Shown: positions 28,039 through 37,333, counted from the first letter of the stretch. The stretch: DNA of 64,000 nucleotides from Kalymmatonema hyalinum WJT4-NPBG1 (GCA_019359075.1 JAHHIB010000032.1:1-64000); one strand, 5' to 3'. The notes: generated from the sequence alone by a model not told the origin. Numbers and translations are program-made.

Positions 28039-28280
28039 TTCTTGTGGGGTACGCATCCTGCCATACGTGTTAACTTAAGCTAAAACCCTTGTAAAATCTC
28101 GTTTCCAGGTGGAACCTGGAAATGCCCTTGAAGCGGCTCTGCCGCTCCGCTCAATTGGCAGGCAGAGCCTCCCAAGGCTGCATTCCCAGCCTCAGGCTGG
28201 GAACGAGGCAATCTCTTAAAGCTTGTTCTATACTGGTTTTCACCTTAAGTTGACACGTATGGATGCCCATCCCACAAGAA
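28039..28280. mobile_element. Non-coding element with about 40-base imperfect terminal inverted repeats
   Basis: The left end 28039-28079 (TTCTTGTGGGGTACGCATCC... to ...GTTAACTTAAG) matches the inverted right end 28244-28280 at most positions, with a four-base length difference. Both share TTCTTGTGGG, GCATCC, CATACGTGT and AACTTAAG. The inside (28096-28210) is filled with CCAGG/CCTGG palindromes of a repeat type also present near 25850. It has no open frame, so it is either a MITE or the shell of a decayed insertion sequence. Confidence 0.6.
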
Positions 28281-28403
28281 CACAAAATTCATCCTGCAAA
28301 TATGCAACGCCAAATTTTTTTGCGCTTTATTTAGCGACCTATGACACTATAGATGAAGTAATAGCCTGCAATTCCTGCCCAAAATCAACCGAGGCGTTAC
28401 CGT

Positions 28404-28982
28404 ATGGTCAACCCCACCATCACCATTCCCCAAACATTCAAAGTTAGCCACGAACAGTTCAAGGAACTTGCCGCCGTCAACCGTGATTTAAGGTTAGAGA
28501 GAACCGCGACCGGAGAGTTAATTGTCATGCCCCCAACTGGAAGCGATACGGGTAACCGTAACTTGGACATTGAAGGACAGCTTTGGCTGTGGAACCGTCA
28601 AACAAAGCTGGGCAAGGCGTTTAATTCTTCTAGCGGATTTCACCTCCCCAATGGTGCTGACCGTTCTCCTGATGCCTCTTGGGTAAAGTTAGAGCGATGG
28701 GAAGCACTTACGCCCAAAGAGCGAGAAGGTTTCGCTCCAATATGCCCAGACTTCGTTGTGGAACTGGGTTCTCCTTCTGACAGTATGGAAACGTTACGGG
28801 CAAAGATGCGCGAATACATGGAAAACGGAGCCAGTTTGGGGTGGTTGATTGACCGCAAAAGCCGGAAAGTAGAGATATACAGGCAAGGTCGGGATGTGGA
28901 AGTATTAGACAATCCCACAACTGTATTAGGAGAAGATGTGCTACCGGGATTTGTTTTGGACTTGAGCGAAGTTTGGTCATGA
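28404..28982 (+). CDS. Uma2-family endonuclease-like protein
   Basis: A 192-residue protein of the Uma2 (DUF820) family, which is greatly expanded in cyanobacteria and has a PD-(D/E)XK nuclease fold. Visible: FKELAAVNRDLRLERTATGELIVMPPTG at the start, the SPDASWV strand, FAPICPDFVVELGSPSD (Asp and Glu of the putative active site), a helix KMREYMENGASLGWLID, and KVEIYR with a Val-Leu-rich end. Such genes are usually single and of unknown physiological role; many seem mobile. It lies directly after the repeat-rich strip and 55 bases before a DUF433 gene on the same strand. Confidence 0.9.
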   Translation: MVNPTITIPQTFKVSHEQFKELAAVNRDLRLERTATGELIVMPPTGSDTGNRNLDIEGQLWLWNRQTKLGKAFNSSSGFHLPNGADRSPDASWVKLERWEALTPKEREGFAPICPDFVVELGSPSDSMETLRAKMREYMENGASLGWLIDRKSRKVEIYRQGRDVEVLDNPTTVLGEDVLPGFVLDLSEVWS

Positions 28983-29037
28983 ATGATTATAAAAGGCGAC
29001 ACGACGCTGAATCCTAACCTACCAGAGATCAATCGCT

Positions 29038-29298
29038 ATGAGCGAGGATAATTTGTTGTCGAGAATTTCTATGCACCCGAATATTTGTTTTGGTAAACCT
29101 TGCATTCGCGGACATCGTATTTGGGTTTCTCTCATTGTTGATCTCTTAGCCAGCGGTGAAACCATTGAGGAAATTCTTGAGGAATATCCTAGCATTGAGC
29201 GGGAAGACGTGCTTGCTTGTCTCGCCTATGGTGCAGAAATGGCGCGGGATGTTTTTGTTGAAATTCCTTTAGGTACAACCAAGGAAGCAGATGCGTAA
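29038..29298 (+). CDS. DUF433-family protein (antitoxin-like)
   Basis: An 86-residue DUF433 protein with the characteristic ISMHPNICFGKPCIRGHRIWVSLIVDLLASGETIEEILEEYPSIEREDVLACLAYGAE pattern (written in pieces: HPNICFGKPCIRG near 12-24; EEILEEYPS near 43-51). It is a small winged-helix-like DNA-binding domain. DUF433 genes usually precede a DUF5615 PIN-like toxin gene. The 114 bases after this one contain no such partner, so it is either a solo gene or has lost its toxin. It follows the Uma2 gene closely. Confidence 0.88.
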   Translation: MSEDNLLSRISMHPNICFGKPCIRGHRIWVSLIVDLLASGETIEEILEEYPSIEREDVLACLAYGAEMARDVFVEIPLGTTKEADA

Positions 29299-29412
29299 AG
29301 TGAAAGCTGGAGGAGGGAGTGTAGGTGCAAGAGAAACCTTACACTCGTGGATCTAGTTTCAACGAAGTTTTAAGACCAAGTTGAAAAACTTAGTTTGAGC
29401 TTGGCGATACTG

Positions 29413-30276
29413 TCAATCCTTTGTTTCTATCTCATACAACTGACAAAGGGTGCGGAGCTTATGCTTCAGGCGATCGCGCATACTTTCGGGTGACACAATC
29501 ACGCACTCATCCCAGTAACGCGCAACTTCCCTAATGAGCCAAAAAGGATTTACAACTCGTCGCACCACTTGACGCACATCTCCAATGGTTTTATCATCAA
29601 CATCATCGTCTTTAAATTGATAGCTTTTTTTCAACCAGCCATAAAAGTGTAAGTGCACTTCTAAAGAATCTAGTTTTCCTCGCCAATTTCCATTAATAGG
29701 GACAGCTGACTGAATGCGGTCGTAGGTTAAGCAACGGTTGTGCCAAAGTTCTGGTAATTCGGGAATCTCATTTTCTACATCATGAGTTTCTTCGCACCAG
29801 ATGAGCAGATAAAAGCGGTTATCGAAGGAGCGAGGTTCTGCATAACGAATTGTGTATTCCAGTTCTTGACCTTGAGAATTCCGGTAAAGGATATAAAACG
29901 GCTGTTGCTTTTTCCTCCAGTCTTCAATTTGAATCCGCCATCCTTGAGTAGATTGGCTAATTTGTTTCATTAAAGATTGACGCAGGGGCGGTTCTAGATT
30001 GCCTCGTTCTAGTAAAAGTGCAAGTACAGTTTGGGCTTCCCCGATACGACCTGCATCATTCAAGGCTTTTATCGCTCGTTGCAGGGCGTTAACCTGATTG
30101 GAATCAAGAGTAAAGGGCTTCCCAACTTCTAGAGTCTGTTCAGCTATGGCTACTATTAGACCGGAAATACTAGGTTCTTTGCCCCATGAAATATCGAAGT
30201 GGCGGGCGATTTCCTCCAACTTTTCCTTAGTTCCGGGTGGAATTGACAGTGTAATCGTGTCTTTTTTTCTGGGCAT
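29413..30276 (-). CDS. WYL-domain transcription regulator of the CRISPR locus
   Basis: A 287-residue protein. Residues 1-50 (DTITLSIPPGTKEKLEEIARHFDISW) look like a ribbon-helix-helix or small HTH DNA-binding part. A helical middle (60-110) and a WYL-type ligand domain (about 112-280: PFYILYRNSQGQELEYTIRYAEPRSF, FYLLIWCEE, DRIQSAV) follow. A C-terminal segment reads RQVVRRVVNPFWLIREVARYW. It is transcribed away from cas10d across a 280-base spacer. In Synechocystis a WYL protein next to the type I-D locus represses it, so the same role is likely here. WYL domains often sense nucleic-acid ligands. Confidence 0.85.
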   Translation of the reverse strand: MPRKKDTITLSIPPGTKEKLEEIARHFDISWGKEPSISGLIVAIAEQTLEVGKPFTLDSNQVNALQRAIKALNDAGRIGEAQTVLALLLERGNLEPPLRQSLMKQISQSTQGWRIQIEDWRKKQQPFYILYRNSQGQELEYTIRYAEPRSFDNRFYLLIWCEETHDVENEIPELPELWHNRCLTYDRIQSAVPINGNWRGKLDSLEVHLHFYGWLKKSYQFKDDDVDDKTIGDVRQVVRRVVNPFWLIREVARYWDECVIVSPESMRDRLKHKLRTLCQLYEIETKD

Positions 30277-30556
30277 CTCTTAAATGTACTTGCAGTCTGA
30301 AAAAAATTGTGCGATAGTCATAAATGTAATTATAAATTATCTGCTCACAGGTAAGTGCAGTGACATCGCCTTGAGACAGTATTCCTCATAGCGGATATAT
30401 CTAACTCACAACTTTGTGGTGAGCGTATGTCACTCATGGAAAACACTGATAAAACGCTAGAGTAAAACGCTCATAACAGCAAAATATCAGTGTAAGTGAC
30501 AGTCTCAAGAATTTGTTTTGTAACCTAGACTCAATTTTGAATTGAAGTATTTGTAT
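30277..30556. promoter_or_regulatory. Divergent promoter/operator region of the cas operon
   Basis: A 280-base spacer between the WYL regulator and cas10d. It holds a nine-base inverted repeat ACACTGATA (30443-30451) and TATCAGTGT (30485-30493). Between them lies a tandem TAAAACGCT at 30450-30458 and 30463-30471. A second inverted pair CTTGAGAC (30370-30377) and GTCTCAAG (30502-30509) lies further out. Such nested symmetry 50-110 bases before the cas10d start suits an operator for the neighbouring WYL protein. Binding is inferred. Confidence 0.55.
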
Positions 30557-33247
30557 ATGTCGAAGCGTACCCGGCTTTTGAACCGTCCTCCAATGTTTTT
30601 GGAGGAACGTTATTTTAGTGAAATTCGCCCCCTATTCTACGAACGCTTGGGAACTCATCATCAATATGGGGTGAGGGAGGGAACAACTCTTGCAGAACAT
30701 CTGGACTCTGCTTGTCAGTTCATGTTGACAGTGAGTCGGATAGCTGGAGTCCCTGAAGATAAACGACCTGTGTTATTAGCAGCAACTGCGGTTCACGACT
30801 TAAATAAATTAGATCCGTTAGAACGCAAGGTGAAAACCTTAGCCAGAGACAGGGGCTTTTTACGCCAACAGTTTGAACTTGCAGGTGTACTGAGTTTAGT
30901 TTCTAGTGAAGAAGATTTTGAATTAGCCAGACGGCTAATTGAACGTCATTCAGGGCATAACGTTACTGATGGCGCGAGATTTTTACCAGAAGACCCTGCT
31001 ATTGAACGTTGGGCGGCGATGATAACAGCTGCTGACTTATTTGATTTAGGAATCCCTGATGCAGAGCGTTTTCGTAAAGTTCAAAATGAATTGACAGTTG
31101 CATTCGACCGTTCCAGCAATCTTTTTAGAGTGCGGTTATCTGAGGATAGAGGTTATATCACTGCACTCTTACTGGGAGCTTGTGAAGAAGTTTTGACAAA
31201 GCATGGCTTGACAGCTCTAGCGATTTTCCCTGATGGCGAACTTTTTGAGGGAGAAGCGATACCAAAGGTAGATTTAGTGACAGACATAGCTGGTGTTTGG
31301 CAAAGAAAGATTGACGAAGTTTTTGGAAACAATATTGAACGACTTGTCAGACCTACTAAAGATGGAATTAAGATTGCTCACCAAGCTATTCAACAAAATG
31401 TTGAAGAGGTGTTGGTAAATGTAGAAGCACTTTTAGAAAAGAAAAAGGCGGGTTACAAATCAGATAAAGTTGCAAAAGATATATTAAAGTGGGGCGATAC
31501 TGCTGGTACTGATGCTGTAAAGAATGCAGTCGATTTGGAATTACTACCTGTAAACAATCCAGAAGAATTTGCAATATCTGAAGGATTGAAGGCTGCATAT
31601 CTCAGCTATCGAGAAGTAGGCTTAAACCCTAAAGAAGTTTGGGATAAAATCGCTCATCATGTAGAAATATCTGAACACCAACGTACAGTACTAGAAGCAT
31701 TTAACGGACAATATGGACGACCTTTGTTTGCAGCAAAGGCAGCAGTGAAAGGTATCGAAGGCATTAAAGAGGCGTTGCGAGAATCTTTCCAATTGAGAAT
31801 GGAAAGTACACAAGCATCACAAGCAACAGAAGTATCACCAGAAATGATTGCTGTTGTCAATCGGATGTTAAATTTACCTATTCCATCTAAGTTGGATGGG
31901 CTAAAAGAATTAGATGCTTATGTAGAAGCTAACCCTAAACTAAGGTGTTCTCTAGGTTCTACTTCCAATGACATTGACGAACTAATTTCTGATGCTATGC
32001 CTCCCGGTACAAAAGTACAGGCTTTTTCTAACCGCTTACCTGGTGGAATCACTGCAGAACCGAAAAGGCAAGCAGATTCAATTGCAGCATTAGCATATCA
32101 ATTGATGACAGTTGGAGCAAATTTTCCTGCTGTCAAAAAACAAGATCCACTGTATTTACACTTTGCATTGCCTAAAGGTTCAAGCCCTGAACTGTTAAGA
32201 CTTTGGCGGGAATACTTAGAAAGGCTTGCTGCAACTAATGCTGAAGGTGGCACGGTTGCAGTTGATGAATTCCAACTCTATCGAGAAAATTCTCTAGAAT
32301 TTAAAGCTAACAAAGTTGTCGGATTTGCTTTTCCTAAGCGTCCTGACTTTGTTCACACTACGGTGATTATTCCTCTTGTTTGGGGAGATGCTAATACTTC
32401 TTTAAGCTTACTCAAAACACTACGTCTAGCTTTGGAACTTTCCCTGTCTTTAGAGTTTGGATTTCCATTTACTGTAAGTGGAAATTTGGAAGTAGAGTTA
32501 TCTAACGATATTTACGGGCGAGTAGAAGGCATTCCAGCTTCATTACAACCTTTATTAGGCAATGGTCAATACAAACGCCAAGATTCAGAAAAATTTCTTG
32601 AGCGTTTACGCTGTATAGGAAAACTTGCAATATCTGTCGCCAGTATTCAGAAAGTAGACGATTGCCTATATGATTTAGCCCGTGCTTGTGTAAGACCAAT
32701 TGAACTTTATTATGTCCTACTACGTTGGACTTTACGAGAAGAAGATGAACCAAATCTAAGTGTCACTTGGAGTCGAATTCGTGAGCCATTAAATACTTTA
32801 CTGGAGAACCTTATGCCCGATGATAACTCACTTTTAACTCAATATCTTAAAGAGGCGGCGCAAGTCGCGGCTGAAGGGAAAATATGGGGAAGTTCTTTTA
32901 AACGAACTGCACAAGCGGAACCCTTTACAGCCTTGATTGCAGCTATTCGATCTCAAAAACCTCATTTAGGTTTAGATGTCATTTTTGCTGCTTTAATTCA
33001 GCAATATCATACTCGCTTAGACCGCATCCGAGGATATGGTGTTGGTCAAACAAAGCTTGAACACATCAAGCGATATTACGAAGTTTTGCGAAAACTTTAT
33101 GAGGATGTTTACCAAGGACGTCCTGAAAAGTTTTTAGCTGATCACAAGACATTGGAAGCTGCTTATCTATTTTTCCTTGAAGAAGCCCGTCAGCAGCTTA
33201 AAGGTAAACCAGAAGAGAATTCTGTTGAAGCTAGCACATCTGTTTAA
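30557..33247 (+). CDS. cas10d: Cas10d (Csc3), large subunit of type I-D effector, with HD nuclease
   Basis: Large subunit of the type I-D surveillance complex, 896 residues from the ATG at 30557; a TTG 15 bases earlier is in frame but unneeded. The N-terminal HD nuclease has His48 (AEHLD) and the His80-Asp81 pair (AVHDLNKL). In type I-D the HD nuclease sits here and not on Cas3. The middle is the degenerate palm/zinc part. The C-terminal 144 residues are the helical small-subunit domain, which also appears to be made separately from an internal start. It is the first gene of the cas operon. The next gene starts 13 bases after its stop. Confidence 0.95.
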   Translation: MSKRTRLLNRPPMFLEERYFSEIRPLFYERLGTHHQYGVREGTTLAEHLDSACQFMLTVSRIAGVPEDKRPVLLAATAVHDLNKLDPLERKVKTLARDRGFLRQQFELAGVLSLVSSEEDFELARRLIERHSGHNVTDGARFLPEDPAIERWAAMITAADLFDLGIPDAERFRKVQNELTVAFDRSSNLFRVRLSEDRGYITALLLGACEEVLTKHGLTALAIFPDGELFEGEAIPKVDLVTDIAGVWQRKIDEVFGNNIERLVRPTKDGIKIAHQAIQQNVEEVLVNVEALLEKKKAGYKSDKVAKDILKWGDTAGTDAVKNAVDLELLPVNNPEEFAISEGLKAAYLSYREVGLNPKEVWDKIAHHVEISEHQRTVLEAFNGQYGRPLFAAKAAVKGIEGIKEALRESFQLRMESTQASQATEVSPEMIAVVNRMLNLPIPSKLDGLKELDAYVEANPKLRCSLGSTSNDIDELISDAMPPGTKVQAFSNRLPGGITAEPKRQADSIAALAYQLMTVGANFPAVKKQDPLYLHFALPKGSSPELLRLWREYLERLAATNAEGGTVAVDEFQLYRENSLEFKANKVVGFAFPKRPDFVHTTVIIPLVWGDANTSLSLLKTLRLALELSLSLEFGFPFTVSGNLEVELSNDIYGRVEGIPASLQPLLGNGQYKRQDSEKFLERLRCIGKLAISVASIQKVDDCLYDLARACVRPIELYYVLLRWTLREEDEPNLSVTWSRIREPLNTLLENLMPDDNSLLTQYLKEAAQVAAEGKIWGSSFKRTAQAEPFTALIAAIRSQKPHLGLDVIFAALIQQYHTRLDRIRGYGVGQTKLEHIKRYYEVLRKLYEDVYQGRPEKFLADHKTLEAAYLFFLEEARQQLKGKPEENSVEASTSV
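32813..33247 (+). CDS. cas11d: Cas11d small subunit, internal start inside cas10d
   Basis: The ATG at 32813 is in frame with cas10d (Met753) and preceded by CTGGAGAACCTT, a Shine-Dalgarno GGAG with seven bases before the ATG. The product is 144 residues (MPDDNSLLTQYLKEAAQ...), nearly all helical and of the size of known type I-D small subunits. In Synechocystis type I-D, Cas11d is known to be translated from within cas10d, so this is predicted by family knowledge and supported here by a visible ribosome site. It should line the crRNA-target duplex in several copies. Confidence 0.75.
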   Translation: MPDDNSLLTQYLKEAAQVAAEGKIWGSSFKRTAQAEPFTALIAAIRSQKPHLGLDVIFAALIQQYHTRLDRIRGYGVGQTKLEHIKRYYEVLRKLYEDVYQGRPEKFLADHKTLEAAYLFFLEEARQQLKGKPEENSVEASTSV

Positions 33248-33260
33248 TTAGGAGGTTATC

Positions 33261-34277
33261 ATGTCAATTCAAAAACTTTCTCCAGTTCTTGCCCAAACCT
33301 ACGAAAACTTTCCCAAAGGACGGTTTATTAGTTTAGTTGTTCTCAGGAAAACTCAATCTGAAACTATCTTTCGCACAGAAGGTTCTGGTGAACCTATATC
33401 TAGCGAGTTTGTACAAGCCGGTATCAACGATGAGGATATTATCCAACGCCTAGTAATGACTAAGCGCAAACAAGTAGCACCAGAAAGACGTTACGGACGA
33501 GAACATTTAAGAGCGCATGAGCTTTTGTATACCAGTAAAGATGGTTCTCTTTGTTCTTTGAACACAAACTCTCCTTGTGAAATGTGTGTGGACTGTTTTC
33601 TGTACGGTTTTGCTGCTGGTGGCGGTGGCGCACAGAAAAGTCGGATTTGGACTGAAGATGCTTTTAGTATTTTACCTGCTACTGAAGTTTTAGGAGAAAG
33701 AACGATTAATGCTATTTACGAAAATGGCACAATGCGCGATCAAAATGGTAATGCCTCAACAGCTTTAAATACCAGTGAATATATCAAACCAGGCGTCCAT
33801 TTTCTTGATGTTGTCACTCTCAAAGATGTCACTGCTGATGAATTGCGGTATGTTATTGGCAACATTCTGTATACCAGCCGCTATGGTGCTGTTTCCAGTC
33901 GTGTTGGACGGATGGAAAATGCAATATTGGGTATCTTTGGTAGCATTGCCGAACTTCCCAGTTCTTTGGAACTTGTACAAGCTGTTTATGATGCTTTGGA
34001 AAAACCTTTAGAACATCCAATGAATACTAAGCGTCTAACCGAAAAAGCTAAAGAGGTACTTTCAAGTTGGAAGAACAAGCGAGGCGTTTCTGTGTCTTTA
34101 TCTGACGAAGAATTAGCAACCGTAATGACTGATGTAGATAACCATTGGTCAGAAGAAGAACGTGATAATTTCTTAAAGCGGTTAAGCCAATCTTACGAAC
34201 CTTTCCGTCAAGTTCCTGCTGAGTCTAAAAAAGGCAAAAGCAAAGGTAAAAAAGCAGCAGTTGAAGTGGAGAGTTAG
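33261..34277 (+). CDS. csc2: Csc2 (Cas7d), backbone subunit
   Basis: Forms the helical backbone on the crRNA spacer in the type I-D complex. 338 residues, with the RRM-like Cas7 fold start FPKGRFISLVVLRKTQSETIFRTEGSGEP, a Cys cluster (Cys98, Cys106, Cys109, Cys112 in NSPCEMCVDCF) that probably binds zinc, and the glycine-rich GFAAGGGG loop after it. The Lys/Ser tail (KKGKSKGKKAA) is likely disordered. A good AGGAGG lies nine bases before its ATG. It is followed three bases later by csc1. Confidence 0.95.
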   Translation: MSIQKLSPVLAQTYENFPKGRFISLVVLRKTQSETIFRTEGSGEPISSEFVQAGINDEDIIQRLVMTKRKQVAPERRYGREHLRAHELLYTSKDGSLCSLNTNSPCEMCVDCFLYGFAAGGGGAQKSRIWTEDAFSILPATEVLGERTINAIYENGTMRDQNGNASTALNTSEYIKPGVHFLDVVTLKDVTADELRYVIGNILYTSRYGAVSSRVGRMENAILGIFGSIAELPSSLELVQAVYDALEKPLEHPMNTKRLTEKAKEVLSSWKNKRGVSVSLSDEELATVMTDVDNHWSEEERDNFLKRLSQSYEPFRQVPAESKKGKSKGKKAAVEVES

Positions 34278-34280
34278 GTT

Positions 34281-35042
34281 ATGTCAACAATTCCTTTTCA
34301 GCAGGCAAAGCTTGTGGAATTACTGTGTTTAGAACCAGTCTTTTTTGCCTCTAGGGAGTTGTCGGATACCTACTACACTGAGGGGACGATTGGGAATTAT
34401 GCTCTAACCTATGCTTTGGGTTTGGTTCATTCTCCTTATCGTCTCCAAGGACAGGCTATAGGACGACCTACCTACAAAGAAGATTTTGAAGCGATCGCAC
34501 AATCATTCTATATATTACCTGCTTCGCCTACTCATGGTCGAGTGACTTTCCGGTTTGAACGTTTCAATGCTCTTTCCGATGCTTACTGGTACGCGATGAC
34601 TAATAACCGAGTCGCTACCGCACGGGAGGATGTACCATTACAACGCCAAGGGAAAAAACCCAATTCCTTTAGACCAAGTAATTTTCCTCAAACAGGACGA
34701 TTGCGGATGATTGAACGTGGTAATAAATTTCAAACTGTGGTCTTTGGCAATTATGAATTACCTGAATACATTCGTGTTGGGAAATTTGCAAGCAAAGTAA
34801 GAGTGAATATTCTAGAGAAGTTTGATGTCATTCCATTACCAGAAGGAAATTACCAAACTAGGGCTTACTTGAACGTTGCTGATTTGCCAATGCAGACTGA
34901 AATATTGTCTTTTGATTTAATTTCTATGCCTCCAGCACCAATACTTAAAAATCTTCATTTCCGAGGTGCTGCTTGGCAGGTAGGAGAAATCATTGTTCCA
35001 GAGGGTTTACAATTTTGTTGTGGAGCTAGACTCAATGGCTAA
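34281..35042 (+). CDS. csc1: Csc1 (Cas5d), 5'-handle binding subunit
   Basis: The Cas5-family member of type I-D that caps the backbone and holds the 5' tag of the crRNA. 253 residues. VELLCLEPVFFASRELSDTYYTEGTIGNYALTYALG is the typical Csc1 N-terminus (the stretch FASRE...IGNYAL is diagnostic), with a Gly-bearing region later (EYIRVGKFASKVRV). The start is three bases after csc2, and the stop overlaps the start of cas3 by eight bases, pointing to coupled translation. Confidence 0.94.
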   Translation: MSTIPFQQAKLVELLCLEPVFFASRELSDTYYTEGTIGNYALTYALGLVHSPYRLQGQAIGRPTYKEDFEAIAQSFYILPASPTHGRVTFRFERFNALSDAYWYAMTNNRVATAREDVPLQRQGKKPNSFRPSNFPQTGRLRMIERGNKFQTVVFGNYELPEYIRVGKFASKVRVNILEKFDVIPLPEGNYQTRAYLNVADLPMQTEILSFDLISMPPAPILKNLHFRGAAWQVGEIIVPEGLQFCCGARLNG

Positions 35043-37320
35043 TCAAAGATTAGTTACTAAACTTGAACCTCGTAGTATTTTTGCCTGTGCATCATTACCG
35101 GATGAACTTTCATTCATAAAAAATGCACTTCAGCATCAAGTTGAGGTTTTTGAAAAATCTCGTGATGCTGATATTATCCTTGATTTAGCACCAACTGGTA
35201 CAGGTAAAACTAAAGCAGGCTTCACAGTTTTATTGCACAAACCTACAAAAAGTGCTATCTACATTGCCCCAACTAATGCTTTGGTAGAACAGCAACGTGA
35301 AGCCGCAGAGGAGTTTGTGAAAGAAGCTGGTTTACCCCATGTAGTCAAATCTGCTTCTGCAAGAGAAATAAGAAGATGGTCTGATGACAAGGTTGGTAAG
35401 CGACCAGGAGAAAAACTCTACAATGTTTTGCGTAATCCTGCAACTATCTTTCCAGAAGTAGGTGCAAATAAACCAATTATATTGGTGACAAATCCCGATA
35501 TTTTTTACTACGCTACTTTCTTCGCCTACAACAAGCTTGATAGAGGTAACATCGCCAATGCTTTCTACACCAAATTTGCTACAGTCATCTTTGATGAATT
35601 TCATCTTTATGATGCTAAGCAGTTGGTAGGATTACTGTTCTATCTCGCCTATTCCCATATTTTTGGCTTTTTTAAGGATGGAAGGCGAGTTGTCTTGCTG
35701 ACAGCTACACCAGAACCAGCTTGTGAATTAGCATTGCAAAGTTTAGAAAAACAGGGTGTGAGAATAGCAAAAATCAATGGGGAAACTGGTAACAGTAATC
35801 TTTTACCATCACAAACAGCAGTAAATCTAGAATTAAGACCACAACCTGATACTAGGGAAGAGTGGTTAGCAGAGTTAACATCTGAAGTGGTTAAACGTTT
35901 TCGAGAAAGACCAAAGGAAAATGGTGCGGTCATTCTTGACTCTCTGGACACCATTAATCGCCTCAAAAAATTGTTAGATAAGCAAGGACTGACCGATTTT
36001 ATTGGGCGCATTACTGGTCCTGCACCTTTTAAAGATAGAGAACGGGCAATGCAGTGTCAAATAATTTTGGCAACTAGCACTGTGGATGTTGGATTTAACT
36101 TTGAAAGAAACCCTGCACCAACACGACAAAATTTAGATTGGTTGATTTTTTCAGCCCATAATCGTGCTGCATTTTGGCAAAGAATTGGTAGAGTCGGACG
36201 TGTTTTGGGTAAGTCTGAGACTAACATTGACTCAGAAGCTATAGCTTATTTACCAGCGATCGCTTGGGAACAAGGTTTAGCTTCCCTCGATATATCTGGA
36301 GGACGTGCTGCACTTGAGCAAACATTCAAGGATGTTCCTTGCCTAGATAAGCCTTTATTGATTGCATATTGGCGTTCTGAAGCATTTTTAGAAATTGCTC
36401 GCCCACTGTTAGAACTTGAAGAGGCATTTCAAGATATAGCAGGTGCAGAACTTATCCCCCAACTTTTTGAAACAGTCAAATCAACTTTAGGGGGAAATCG
36501 TACTTGGGATGACTGTCGTTTTAGAATGAAAGTTTTACGAGGCGCTGAGAACCTTAGTAAAGCTTCACTTAAAGATGTCCAAAATAAATGGAAGTTTACT
36601 CCTGGTGGTCAAGCTTTTGTTAGAACTTACATCAAAGCCAAGTATCCAGAAGATTGGGAAGACTTACAAAATGGAGGTGCTACTTTAGATAACTATGAAC
36701 CACTGTTCAAACAAGATGAGGAAGCAGCAAAGGATTTAAAAGAATTTGCTGAAATTTTCAGTACTAGTTATGCACCATTATTCTCTTTCAGAGATAGTTT
36801 GTTTGAAAGTCTCCCAATTCGTGATCCTCATGGATATCTCTTGGATGAATCAGAAGAAACGCGTCTCGATCCTATCCATCTTTTACGTCACTACGAATTT
36901 ATTCCAAATGGGGAACTTATAGAAGTCACTAGTCGGGCAAAGGACAATTATGAACTGGTTTTTCGTCTGAGTTATTCTGACACTTGGCAAGAATTTGTCA
37001 ATACAGAACTCAATAAACTGACTGCCTTCAAAAATTGCCGTATTGAACGACGCTTAGGAGTAGGAGGAGCAATACGACCTACGCCCTTGATTCAAGTGCT
37101 AGAAAAATATCTAATTCCAGGAGTGATTCTAGCTGAAAAAGAAAATCAGTACATTATCTTTCAAATGCGAAAAGAAGGAATTGTTTCATATCCGATTGTT
37201 ATTCAATGTAGCAATGCTCAAAAAGAATACAGATTTTTACCTGGAATTGCAGGAATCTTAACAATGGCAATGAAGGGTAAACAATTGCGTCTTCCAGATG
37301 ATGAACCCTTTATTGTTTAA
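35035..37320 (+). CDS. cas3: Cas3' helicase, type I-D
   Basis: Superfamily 2 helicase that is recruited by the type I-D complex to unwind target DNA. 761 residues from the ATG at 35035, which overlaps the csc1 end by eight bases. Walker A APTGTGKTK (about 53-61), IFDEFHLY with Asp187, LLTATPEP motif III, and QRIGRVGR motif VI from Gln382. There is no HD nuclease domain; in type I-D it resides on Cas10d. Its place after csc1, not at the front of the operon, differs from the order in Synechocystis. An earlier ATG at 34993 is in frame but lies inside csc1. Confidence 0.94.
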   Translation: MANQRLVTKLEPRSIFACASLPDELSFIKNALQHQVEVFEKSRDADIILDLAPTGTGKTKAGFTVLLHKPTKSAIYIAPTNALVEQQREAAEEFVKEAGLPHVVKSASAREIRRWSDDKVGKRPGEKLYNVLRNPATIFPEVGANKPIILVTNPDIFYYATFFAYNKLDRGNIANAFYTKFATVIFDEFHLYDAKQLVGLLFYLAYSHIFGFFKDGRRVVLLTATPEPACELALQSLEKQGVRIAKINGETGNSNLLPSQTAVNLELRPQPDTREEWLAELTSEVVKRFRERPKENGAVILDSLDTINRLKKLLDKQGLTDFIGRITGPAPFKDRERAMQCQIILATSTVDVGFNFERNPAPTRQNLDWLIFSAHNRAAFWQRIGRVGRVLGKSETNIDSEAIAYLPAIAWEQGLASLDISGGRAALEQTFKDVPCLDKPLLIAYWRSEAFLEIARPLLELEEAFQDIAGAELIPQLFETVKSTLGGNRTWDDCRFRMKVLRGAENLSKASLKDVQNKWKFTPGGQAFVRTYIKAKYPEDWEDLQNGGATLDNYEPLFKQDEEAAKDLKEFAEIFSTSYAPLFSFRDSLFESLPIRDPHGYLLDESEETRLDPIHLLRHYEFIPNGELIEVTSRAKDNYELVFRLSYSDTWQEFVNTELNKLTAFKNCRIERRLGVGGAIRPTPLIQVLEKYLIPGVILAEKENQYIIFQMRKEGIVSYPIVIQCSNAQKEYRFLPGIAGILTMAMKGKQLRLPDDEPFIV

Positions 37321-37333
37321 TCCAGCTTTGATT

